From the NCBI GenBank assembly GCA_035578905.1, contig JAQJVL010000197.1:824243-888242 (forward strand): DNA of 64,000 bases. Direction: 5' to 3'. Of this stretch, positions 30,776-41,134 are shown piece after piece. Under the pieces are notes generated by a model that saw nothing but the letters and a program-made list of their open reading frames with translations, had not been told where the DNA came from and did no database searches. The stretch's first letter is position 1. Each line of letters opens with the position of its first letter. The translations under genes were made by a program, and so were the position numbers. Source of the stretch: Stictocephala bisonia (Eukaryota; Arthropoda; Insecta; Hemiptera; Membracidae).

Positions 30776-30932
30776 CTGTTTCAAGAGGCTGGAAGATCAA
30801 GGACACGACTGCAGATACTGCAAGACATTAGAAGAAAACAGGAAAGGACGCTGCATCCCATTGATCTTCGTACCATGTATTTTGTTCGCAAGTTACATGG
30901 TCTACGAGGTTTACTATAAACATCTAGAGTAA
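30750..30932 (+). CDS. Small Cys-rich membrane protein candidate, 60 aa
   Basis: It starts MGHCCKMCSCFKRL, five bases after the splice acceptor at 30745, so it would be the first ATG of any message whose last exon starts at 30746. The N-terminal half has a CC..C.C...C..C cluster (HCCKMCSC, then CRYCK) that could bind metal. The C-terminal half is a membrane segment (IPLIFVPCILFASYMVY). No family is recognised. It overlaps the end of the preceding gene in another frame, suggesting alternative splicing or dual coding. Repeat B1 begins immediately after its stop. Confidence 0.5.
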   Translation: MGHCCKMCSCFKRLEDQGHDCRYCKTLEENRKGRCIPLIFVPCILFASYMVYEVYYKHLE

Positions 30933-31190
30933 ATCTCTATGGTAAGGTGGCAGTGTGGCTACCAACGTAATGAGCGATGGATGGGGCTCATTACAAGGGT
31001 TTGTTTCTCCGTACCACAGGGGTATATGGTCATTGCACTTTGTGCATTCCTGTGGGAGCCTCTTTGTTTGCCCTTAAAAATCAAAAGAGTGACCTCTGAG
31101 CTGGTAGAGGAGGTTGACGTTCCTTCAGAGGCTTTTGCACTGACATTCTACCGACCATACAAGGTGAGTATCTTTGCATGCTTTACGTAA
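30933..31190 (+). other. Structured repeat B1
   Basis: Starts right after the Cys-rich ORF. Helices: GGTGGC/GCTACC (30946-30963, one G-U), AATGAGC/GCTCATT (30969-30992, loop GATGGATGGG) and a TGCAC/GTGCA hairpin near 31036-31050. It ends with a strong donor-like GGTGAGTATC. The second stem pairs in the same place as A1/A2 with different bases. The ORF starting MVRWQCGYQ is probably incidental, though it is open in both copies. Confidence 0.6.
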
Positions 31191-31430
31191 ATCTCTATGG
31201 TAAGGTGGCAGTGTGGCTACCAACGTAATGAGCGATGGATGGGGCTCATTACAAGGGTTTGTTTCTCCGTACCACAGGGGTATATGGTCATTGCACTCTG
31301 TGCATTCCTGTGGGAGCCTCTTTGTTTGCCCTTAAAAATCAAAAGAGTGACCTCTGAGCTGGTAGAGGAGGTTGACGTTCCTTCAGAGGCTTTCTACTAA
31401 CAGTCTACCGACCATACAGGGTGAGTATCT
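31191..31430 (+). other. Structured repeat B2
   Basis: Direct copy of B1 offset by 258 bases and nearly identical until about 31390. It has the same helices, and GGTGAGTATC is again present near its end. Confidence 0.6.
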
Positions 31431-31494
31431 ACGTAATATGTTTGTGCATGCTGTAGTAGTAGTTAAGCCTGTAGGTTGTCGACACTTCATGAGT

Positions 31495-31525
31495 CAATTA
31501 GTTATGAATTGGACACAATTCATTG
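31495..31525 (+). repeat. Third copy of the integrase upstream sequence
   Basis: AATTAGTTATGAATTGGACA here matches 21125-21144 just upstream of the integrase ATG; a shortened version lies at 20375-20395. In this copy it abuts a polymerase fragment rather than an integrase. Confidence 0.7.
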
Positions 31526-31577
31526 GAATTAAAAAACAACCTTGTGTCCGAGTAATTCCGCATCCGACTCCTAACCC

Positions 31578-31757
31578 GACTTTGACTCAACGAAACCCAC
31601 TAACTACTTCCTGTATCTCGACGCCAATAATTTATATGGAAAATCCTTAAGTGAGTCGCTCCCTCATTCAGAATTCAAATGGTTACAACGAGAAGAAATT
31701 GATACATTAAATATTAGAGATATACCAGGTAATGCAGATATGGGATATATTTGTTAA
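31578..31757 (+). pseudogene. Fragment of a second, divergent Polinton polymerase
   Basis: One frame reads through the polymerase motif A region: YLDANNLYGKSLSESLP and EFKWLQREEIDT, then a stop at 31755-31757. It aligns with the resident polymerase around residues 870-930 (YLDANNLYGWAMSQHMP) at only about half identity. It is therefore not a recent copy of the resident gene but comes from another Polinton lineage. It lies between the structured repeats and the right end, without the rest of the gene. Confidence 0.85.
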
Positions 31758-32216
31758 GTCGGGTACGCTAACCACTGGACCACGCGGGGTTGATAGCTTT
31801 TTGTCTAATTTGTATAATATATATTTATGTGTCGCTGCAGGAGTGCTGGTAGCGATTGCACTCTGTGCAAATGCACAGCTGTTTCATGTAGCAATTCCTC
31901 GCGCATGCATCGTAGGCTAAGGGTGTACGAAGGAAACTACATAGAGTATATGAAATATTACATTTGTTATAGTATAACAAAGTGCATTTTATATAGTATA
32001 ACGTGGGAATTTGGAGGGAAATTTGGGAGGGAAATTTGGGAGGGAAATTCCCAACAGGTTGGCAGGACTGGGGTCACCATCTTGGATCCGGGGCCGCCAT
32101 CTTGGGTATTTAGTCGTAATTAGGGTAATTAAAAGAAAACCCCATTAAATATCGGTTAAGGTCATTAAAAATCGATTAAAACCCCATTAAAAACTCATTA
32201 AGGTCATTAAAACCCC
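31758..32216. other. Right subterminal region: hairpin, G-rich repeats, YY1-like sites
   Basis: It contains a TTGCAC/GTGCAA hairpin at about 31856-31870, like helix 4 of repeats A/B. GGGAGGGAAATTT is then tandemly repeated near 32010-32050. Two inverted YY1-like sites follow (CCATCTTGG near 32077, GCCGCCATCTTGG near 32091), mirroring those at the left end. From 32140 a subterminal array of AACTCATTAAGGTCA-type units leads into the terminal repeat. No gene is seen. Confidence 0.6.
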
Positions 32217-32328
32217 ATTAAAAACTCATTAAGGTCAATTAAAAACCAATTAAAACCCCCCACCCTCGACTCGCCGTGGGACGAAAACTCGCCATGGGAC
32301 GTCGTCGGAACCGCATATCCCCTCTACT
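32217..32328 (-). repeat. Polinton right terminal inverted repeat
   Basis: Reverse complement of 13272-13383 with two mismatches and no gaps; ends CTCTACT. Confidence 0.95.
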
Positions 32329-32334
32329 CTAATG
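32329..32334. repeat. Polinton target-site duplication, right (CTAATG)
   Basis: Direct repeat of 13266-13271. Confidence 0.95.
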
Positions 32335-33867
32335 ATTTAATTATATATTAATACGTTTCATAGAGGGTGAATAAAAACATATTTAATAAAGGGTACTTTA
32401 AATAAAATTTCACTTTTAATAAAGAGCATATTTATATTCATTGGTAAGTTTAGGTCAGTTTGACAAAACATTCATTTGGATTAGAAATTAATAGACAAAT
32501 ATTATAATATCAACAACTGTATTTAAAGAACACCTAAAATAAAATACGGTTATATAAAACACGTCAGAAATAAATACTTCAACAGAAATACATCTTCCTT
32601 AATGCAATAATTTGTCCACTTAACATTTAAAATATTTCTAGCCAAAAATATATGAGTCCATTAGCACACCGTTCTAACAACGGAAAACCTAACCAACCAT
32701 GACTCTGCACTTAAGTGACGCCCTAACATGAAATATGATGCCACAATCCCTTTACAAGACCACCCTATATGTGGTTTGGTAATATTTCTTCATCATTATT
32801 GTTAAACCTGAAAACAACTTAATTTAAACAGTCATTGATAAAAATGAATTTTATCTAAAACAACGTAACAATATTTTGTTTGTAAACGTAGAACTCAAAA
32901 ATAGAACTATTTAACTATACTTTCAATATTTTAGCGTATAACTGCTGTTTATGTTTATTTCTCTTTTAATTCCTCAATTATCTACTGAAAATACTTTTAA
33001 AACTAGCAAAATTATCCCAAAAATCATACTTTTATGATTAAGTCTGCATGGACATAAATACACTTTTTAAAAGACGTTTTGTAATTTGTACAATAATATT
33101 ATGTATTTTATCCCCTTTAGAGTAATTTTATTATTATTGTTCTGTGAGACTTTTTAATAGTTTTAGAATACAAATGTGGTTCTTAGTTTGAATTGAAGCG
33201 ACAAATTAAAGTTTAAATAGTCAAATTTTACATAGGTTTACATAAACAATGATTCTTATAAAAATTTTAACTGTCATATGTAATTAATTATTTACTTTAT
33301 TAAATAAATAATTTATTAGGAAATAACACACAATATTTATACGGTATGCATGTAATTTTTATTGTAGTACAAAGTAAAAGTATTGTAAAACAACGCAAAA
33401 AAAAAAAGTATAGTTTTGTGTTTAATCCCTACCTGCTTTATGGATAAATGTTTTCGCTTTCAGTAAAACGATAACAATAATAGTAAAAAAGTATGTTATA
33501 TCAGCAAATATTTAGAGGTAAAAATACCAAATTATTTATATTTAGGCTTGTAATCTTCTCAATGATCTACAATCTGATTTCATGTTTAAAATACTTTAAT
33601 TATTATCATGAAAAACAATTATTTTATGTAATAAGATTAGGGTTGAGGTGTGTTAGGAGATAAATGATAGGAGGAAAAGAAATATTGTTAATATATTGGC
33701 ATCAACGTTTCTGTAAAGGTACAACAATTAGATTATTTTTAAAAACGAATGTCTATTCAAAAACATATCATACAATGCATATTTTGGTACTACACTTAAA
33801 ACTCTAACGATATCGTTTTACCTTTATACAACCTCTAAAAAATTATATATTTTTTAAAGGAGAGTCC
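32335..33867. other. AT-rich flank, with a third copy of a duplicated block
   Basis: At about 32685-32765 the sequence around CCAACCATGACTCTGCA matches conserved blocks at 2760-2850 and 10385-10470, at lower identity. The rest is AT-rich without recognisable genes. Confidence 0.6.
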
Positions 33868-34078
33868 AATCTCATTCTTAACCATTCTCTGCCTATTCCT
33901 CATAGACTAATGATCTGTGCGAGAAACTTATTCAGACAGAGTAAGGGGGCGAACCAGTACTGTAGAAGGTAAATATTACTGATAAATCTTCCAATCCGGA
34001 CCGGATTTGAACCAGCGCTATCTCTAACCCAGGGCTCAAAGTCCTGACGCCCTAGCTCGCTCAGCCACCGGCTCACCC
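33868..34078 (-). mobile_element. tRNA-derived SINE
   Basis: Read on the minus strand it starts GGGTGAGCCGGTGGCTGAGC, with a pol III A-box-like TGGCTGAGCGAG. A B-box GGTTCAAATCC follows (34003-34013 on the plus strand), with a tRNA-like arm between them. The body continues with TACTGGTTCGCCCCCTTAC and CGCACAGATC blocks shared with the 152-bp satellite. Target duplications are not clear. The parent tRNA is not certain; the long middle arm suggests a Leu/Ser-like type. Confidence 0.8.
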
Positions 34079-34219
34079 AATATAATACACAGTTACAATT
34101 AAAAGTTAAAGGATGTCGTAACCATATAAAGTTATGGACAAGAGGTCTTTTCCGACATTCAACCTGAGGTTTGGTCCTAGGCTTCTACACCACCACCAGT
34201 GACAGGAAGTTGGAGTAAA

Positions 34220-34345
34220 GACAAGGACGGGACTTCTCAGATGGTCACCCATCCAAGGAGCAGTCTCGATGTTGATTGTCACCGTTATCTTGCAATAACG
34301 TCGGAAGCCTCCGGTCAAGGCAATGTCAGTTGTAATATTCATGAT
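34220..34345 (-). mobile_element. Possible 5S rRNA-derived repeat fragment
   Basis: On the minus strand CTTGGATGGGTGACC (34257-34243) equals the internal segment of eukaryotic 5S rRNA, followed by CATCTGAGAAG where 5S has a similar CCTGGGAA stretch. It may be the head of a SINE3-type element or a 5S pseudogene; the remaining similarity is weak. A reverse ORF across it is not convincing. Confidence 0.4.
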
Positions 34346-36880
34346 TAGTGGTAAGGATTGCCCGAGATTACAATGCTGTGTAATTGAAGTATTAAATACA
34401 ATAGTTTTACTATAACAATATAGTAAATAGTAACAACATCAAACTGTCATAGTAACATTAACATATATGAGCACAACATTGTATACATTATAAGATCCAT
34501 CACGTTTACTTTTACTGAAAATGTCTATTTATTTTTAAGGGATGTAAATTTTTAAGTACCATTTATTTATACAAAAAAAAAATACCGTACAAAATTATTA
34601 AGTAAATTTTATATGGGGTATACTGTTTAAAACCAAAGGCAACCACATTTTGTAATTATTTAACACTATTTGTATTATCTAATATTTATTTCATTATTAC
34701 ATTTTCAAATACTAATAAATTGCTAAACAGAATTTGTCAAATTTATTTGTTATTGCTTTTATGGTATTCCTTCTTATATAATATATAATTAATTATTTAA
34801 CATACAAATATTTTAAAACAAAATGATATTTTTGCCTAAAACTAACCTAACTATAACAGCCTAAACCAGACATGCAGTTGTGAACATAAGTGCAAGTGTC
34901 AGAAATAGGCCTCAACTCTGTCAGTTTTTCACTTCGTCAGTTTGCATCTTTATAACGATCGTTTACAATATTTGAAATTATTACTATTCAATGCCTTCTA
35001 AAGCTTTTCGTAAAGCTTAAAACCTCTTCAGCTTATTTTAAAGCTTTTAAAATACGTTTTGGCTCAAAAAGTCTTTAAAAGTGAAATATGGTTGTTATGT
35101 AAGTGTTTTGATATAAAGACGTGATTATTCTTCTGAAAAGTTTTTCTGATATTATAATGAATGGCACATTTTGTAATTGAGCATTTCTGAAACTTTTAGG
35201 ATTGGAATTATGATCTAGAATCAAATTTCAAATAACAAGTATAAATACTTAAAGTTTATGTTTTTAAAGCTCGATTAAACAACTTAGTACAATTGTACCC
35301 TCTTTATTGCATCTTATAACATTTCGCAGTTGTAAGAATATATGTATACATTAAGGATATAAAATTATGTATTAACTATAATTTTTAAATAGTTTTGTTT
35401 TCATCCGATAGCAATAAATTTTAATTGTCTACTCCAACTAAAATATTTATAGTTATTTTATATTTTTTTAAAACTTAAATGTTTTGTAAGTTAGGTTTAT
35501 AAGTGTAAAATTAGATTTTAATGAACAAAATTGTATATTTAGCTAGTAATATTAAGAAAATTTTCCATTGATGGCCATTGTACACAGTTAATTCACACCA
35601 ATATAGGACTTTCAACTGCCAATCAGAATCTCTGCAAAACCGATTACATCAATACGGATGATCCATCCCCGCTGTGTGTAGACTAATTCCAATATTGAAT
35701 CACAGCTGACGTGTTAGTGGATTAGGAGTAGAATTGTTGATACTAAGTTGAACAATTGGCGAGGAACAGAAATCACGTAAGGAAACCAAGACTAATTTTA
35801 AAAAAAGCAGAAAATATTTAGTTTTATTTTTATAACTACACTAATAAAATATCGATAAATCAAATAAAATGTCAAGTTTAACAAATAATTTAAAGTTTCA
35901 ACCAAGAACATGCCCACTGAGTTGGACACTGGGGATAATAAAGGCATCTTGGATGAAAGATGGTGCGCCAGGGAAATACACTTCCTTTTTTAACTTCATC
36001 CAGTCCCTCTCTTTGGACTAGTTTTGCTTGTTTGTTTCTATTCAATTCCTTCCTAGAGATAAATTGTTCATTTTGCCGCCATATATCAAACATTATAATC
36101 TTTTTACTATTTAGCAATGAATAATGTTTGTATGTTTTTATTTTAATCAATAAGATAAGGAGTCTAATAACCAATTATATATTATGATTATTATACCTTG
36201 AGTGAGAGATAATGGTAATTTTCTCTTGTGAATACAACTCATACTTTTAAAATGAAGTGTAATATATGTTGTGTAAAACACATATTACTACGCATTAAAA
36301 TTAGTGTAAAATAGGCAGTACAGTAATATTATATACAATAACACCCAATAGATCTGGTACACATTTATTAATACATACTACACCCAATTGATCTGGTACA
36401 CATTTGTTAATACATACTTGTTTATTTTGTTCATATAAACAGAGCACTTAAAAAATAACCCAGATGCAATAAACATATATACTTTTTGAGTACTGAATCT
36501 CTTTTGAGGATTTTTTCTAATAAGCAAAAGAGTAGGCTATATGCTAGGTTGTCAAATTAAGAAGATTATTTTTGTTCTTCATAATTGGTATAAAAATTTA
36601 ATTTTTTTTACGATTAATATACACTTTCTTCTCCTTACCCTGCCTTCCATCGCACAGCCAAATGGCACAATAAGGTAAAAAATGTGGTTGTATTCTCCTA
36701 AAAAATATATATGTTTTATTAATTGGTTCTTTAATTGAAACATCAAATTATCGATAGTAAATTCATATCCATCAATATCAATAAGTTAACACTCATATAT
36801 TTCGTTTTAATCTTTCTATTAAAATAAAATACTTATCAATATTTAGTTTATCTTAGGAAAAAAGTGGGAGTGAAGTCCAA
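34346..36880. other. AT-rich DNA without an assignable gene
   Basis: A less AT-rich island at about 35570-35770 and a reverse-strand ORF at 36174-35890 could be remnants of something, but no motif is recognised. A 40-base tandem duplication (CCCAAT.GATCTGGTACACAT) lies at 36340-36417. Confidence 0.5.
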
Positions 36881-36884
36881 ATGT

Positions 36885-38800
36885 ACCTAAGTAGTTAAAG
36901 TGTAACACTGTGACTGGTGATAGATGACATTTCTGTCTTCACAGAATACTTGATAGTATAATCTATTTATTGGATCATTACATCGAAGAATGTCAAACTG
37001 TCACAGTTAATATCCGAGCTCTACCATCTGTTACTACCTCTACACCTCCTACCTAATATACCTTAGTAGTTAAAGTATAAAACTGTGACTGGTGAACGAT
37101 GACGTAACTGTCTCACAGAACACTTGATAGTATATTCTATTTAATTTGATCACCACATTGAAGACTGCCAAACTGTCACAGTTGATGTCCACGCTCTAAC
37201 ACCTGTAACTGCCTCTACACCTCCTACCTAATATACCTAAGTAGTTAAAGTGTGAAACTGCGACTGGTGAACGATGACGTAACTGTCTCACAGAACACTT
37301 GATAGTATATTCTATTTAATTTGATCACCACATTGAAGACTGCCAAACTGTCACAGTTGATGTCCACGCTCTAACACCTGTAACTGCCTCTACACCTCCT
37401 ACCTAATATACCTTAGTAGTTAAAGTGTGAAACTGTGACTGGTGATCGATGACGTGTCTGTCTCCATACAACAGAGCACTTGATTGTATAATATATTTAA
37501 TTTTTTCATCGCATCGTGGACAGTCAAACTATTACAGTTGATGTCCGAGCTCTAACATCTGTAACTGCTTCTACACATCTACCTAATATACCTGAGTAGT
37601 TAAAGTTAGAAACTGTGATTGGTGATCGATGACGTGACTGTCTCCATACAACAGAGCACTTGATTGTATAATATATTAAATTTGTTCATCGTATCGTGGA
37701 CAGTCAAACTATTACAGTTGATGTCCGAGCTCTAACATCTGTAACTGCCTCTACACATCTACCTAATATACCTGAGTAGTTAAAGTTTGAAACTGTGACT
37801 GGTGATCGATGACGTAACTCTCTCACAGAACACTTGATAGTATAATCTATTTAATTGGATCATTACATTGAAGACTGTCAACTGTCACAGTTGATGTCCT
37901 AGCTCTAACATCTGTTACTACCTCTACACCTCCTACCTAATATACCTAAGTAGTTAAAGTGTGAAACTGTGACTGGTGATCGATGACGTAACTCTCTCAC
38001 AGAACACTTGATAGTATAATCTATTTAATTGGATCATTACATCGAAGACTGTCAAACTGTCACAGTTGATGTCCTATCTCTAACATCTGTTACTACCTCT
38101 ACACCTCCTACCTAATATACCTAAGTAGTTAAAGTGTGAAACTGCGACTGGTGATCGATGACGTAACTCTCTCACAGAACACTTGATAGTATAATCTATT
38201 TAATTGGATTATTACATCGAAGACTGTCAACTGTCACAGTTGATGTCCTAGCTCTAACATCTGTTACTGCCTCTACACCTCCTACCTAATATACCTAAGT
38301 AGTTAAAGTGTGAAACTGCGACTGGTGATCGATGACGTAACTCTCTCACAGAACACTTGATAGTATAATCTATTTAATTGGATTATTACATCGAAGACTG
38401 TCAACTGTCACAGTTGATGTCCTAGCTCTAACATCTGTTACTACCTCTACACCTCCTACCTAATATACCTAAGTAGTTAAAGTGTGAAATTGCGACTGGT
38501 GATCGATGACGTAACTCTCTCACAGAACACTTGATAGTATAATCTATTTAATTGGATTATTACATCGAAGACTGTCAACTGTCACAGTTGATGTCCTAGC
38601 TCTAACATCTGTTACTGCCTCTACACCTCCTACCTAATATACCTAAGTAGTTAAAGTTTGAAACTGTGACTGGTGATCGATGACGTGACTGTCTCACAGA
38701 ACACTTGATAGTATAATCTATTTAATTGGATCATTACATTGAAGACTGTCAAACTGTCACTCTTGATGTCTGAGCTTCAACATTTCATTTACTTCGTTGA
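36885..38800. repeat. 174-180-bp satellite, 11 units
   Basis: GTAGTTAAAG marks unit starts at 36891, 37066, 37241, 37416, 37596, 37776, 37950, 38125, 38299, 38473 and 38647. Most units contain AACTGTCACAGTT, an odd-length palindrome, plus GATGACGT. No ORF. The units are similar enough to imply recent homogenisation. Confidence 0.9.
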
Positions 38801-41130
38801 ATACTACCTATTCATTATTAAACTTTTTCTAGAAACATTTTTTCTTCAATTGTTTCAAAGCTAAATAATATAATGATTAGTAACATTCATATGTAAACAT
38901 TTCTAACAACATGTATACGTTCTTTTACTATCCCTGATTGTTTACTTTTAATAAATGTTCCGGTAATTGTTGTTCTTACGAATTTCCATGAACATTTCCA
39001 ATTCTTTGTTTTGGAATGTATTCATACATTGTATTCAATACGAATATATATACATTTATTATAACTGATAAATACCGAATAAATATAATTTATGTCCCAT
39101 TTGTATCTTACTTTGTTAATTTACATAACAAAGATTAAGTTCTACATATTTAATTTTGTAAATCAATAAGAGTTATACAATCTAAATGCAATTGGGTTAG
39201 CCAGAATCTAAGCAGATAATAGTGAAAATATTATAACTTGGAAACTCATTGTAGATACATTAATATAATACATAATATAATTTATGTCCCATTTGTATCT
39301 TACTTTGTTAATTAACATAACAAAGATTAAGTTCTACGTATTTAATTTTGTAAATAAATAAGAATTATACAATTTAGATGCAATTGGGTTAGCCAGAATC
39401 TAAGCAGATAATAGTGAAAATATTATAACTTGGAAACTCATTGTAGATACATTAAGTCATTCATACATGTGTTAGACACGTTATGTTACTATTATTTCTC
39501 GCTTATCAAAAAAGACCAACTTAAACAATAGCTCTTTGTTTTTATCTAATCTAGTAGGCTACATGTTTCTTTGCAGGATGCGAATAATTTTCTTGTGAAC
39601 GTTTTGGAGTAAGCAAGTTTTTTTTTTATGTACTAATCATATTTATAAGCCTATATGATGAGTAGCGTTGCCCTTACCTCTGCTCCTACAAAAAAATATC
39701 TCATTGCTCCAATTTTTATATGCAGCTTTTTTTATGAATTATTACAATAGTGTCATCTGGAAAATGTAAAAAACCCGAAATACCATTTCACTCGATTCTT
39801 GCTTATATATCTTGGATTTCACATCTGTTATTATTTGATTTTAACGTTATTATTTTATTCTCGAGTGTAGTAAAAGTAAAATTTATAACATAGGCACACC
39901 TTTAATAGATAAATGTATTGTCAATAATAACATTAAATTGTATCAATAGTTTTGTACGATTTATGAACTAAATGTCAATATAAACCAACTATATTGTAAA
40001 ATCCATAAATTTATGCTTAAATATTTAGACTTTATAACAGTGAACTTTGCGTTCGTTGTTGACTCGCCTCTACACACATGACTTGCTTTTATTTGTATTT
40101 GAAACGTTCCGTCGTTCCCTGTCAGTGTGAGACGGTTTTCCAATACATTCCAATAAACACTACCAGAATGTTCTGTGTTTCTGTATTTTACATGTTACTT
40201 TCCAATATTATTTGGCTTTACTTAACTATATTTACATAAGTTATAGAATATTGATTACAATTTCAAATATTTATTCACTAAACAATAATCAAACACCATT
40301 TACATAATTTTAAGAGGAATTTTATTTTTAAATAGCCATATTTAAGACAAAATATAATAGCCTACATCATAATAAAAACCTAAAAAGATAGTATAAATAA
40401 TACTAATAAGTAACCATACAAACTTAGTTATTTATAAGTAGTATTAAAATCAAAGTCAAATAGGTTAAATAACACTTTGCTATATAACTAAATTTTCACT
40501 TTACCACTATAATGACTCAAAGTGACGAGCAAAACTAGAAGAACAAAATATTACTTGATGCTACTTGGGGTGCCTTAACAGTGGCATTTGAAATCTCTAA
40601 CTAATGGAATAGTTTTACAATGGAATCATTCCATTTATAAATTTGTTTCATATTACCCACTGTCATATATGTAGAATTGTTTTATAAAACTATTTTACAG
40701 CTATACGTTTGATACAGAATTTGAAAGAATTAAACAAATTATATTCAATTTAGTATTTAGGTTGTGTTACAATTAGATGTTTTAGTTTAAGGGAAATAAA
40801 CCCTATTTATATATTTTTATTATTGACTCGTGTATTTTAAAACTAGGTACTGATACAATGTACTTGTCCATACTTAGGTGCTTTTAATAATTTACTATTA
40901 TATTATGGGAGCAATAAACACGTTTATATCTACCTCATTTTTTTTTATGATTGAAACACAATATATTAAAGCTGTTCTTTGCATGCTGTTTGTATTATTG
41001 TTAGTTTTTTCTAGTAATTAATTAAGTTTTTAGGTAATATTAGTTACAAATCAGTCAACAGTTAACACGTAAGTTATGAAAATATAAGTTGGTTGGGTTT
41101 ATTTATTCACAGCTTTCAATATCTTGTTGT
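38801..41130. other. AT-rich DNA with one ~192-bp tandem duplication
   Basis: A block starting near TATGTCCCATTTG at 39091 recurs at 39283 (period 192) with few changes. No gene is seen elsewhere in this stretch. Confidence 0.65.
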
Positions 41131-41134
41131 GAAC
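41131..41134. repeat. LTR element target duplication, left (GAAC)
   Basis: GAAC directly before the TG of the 5' LTR, repeated after the CA of the 3' LTR at 54730-54733. Confidence 0.8.

Larger units (their letters stand above)
13272..32328 (+). mobile_element. Complete Polinton/Maverick (adintovirus-like) element, 19,057 bp
   Basis: Bounded by 112-bp terminal inverted repeats with two mismatches, AGT...ACT ends and a 6-bp target duplication. It encodes family B DNA polymerase, retroviral-type integrase, FtsK/HerA ATPase, adenain-type protease, and minor and major capsid proteins, the diagnostic set of Polintons and adintoviruses. It also carries a phospholipase A2 and a fibre-like repeat protein. 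All recognised genes read rightward. It is visibly less AT-rich than its flanks. Near-perfect TIRs, an intact TSD and mostly open frames suggest a fairly recent insertion. One late gene is interrupted by a stop, so this copy is probably not fully functional. Confidence 0.97.

Noticed and set aside
29741..31430. Pol III small RNA genes (VA-RNA-like) in repeats A/B
   Set aside because: An A-box-like string occurs in A copies only, no B box follows, and no TTTT terminator lies at a sensible distance.
31827..32123. 98-codon Cys-containing ORF near the right end
   Set aside because: It runs through the hairpin and G-rich repeats of the subterminal region; the similarity to the Cys-rich ORF at 30750 is too weak.
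35890..36174. 94-codon reverse-strand ORF as a host exon
   Set aside because: Its middle looks less random than neighbours, but no family is recognised and no matching exon is visible, so it is mentioned only as a possible remnant.
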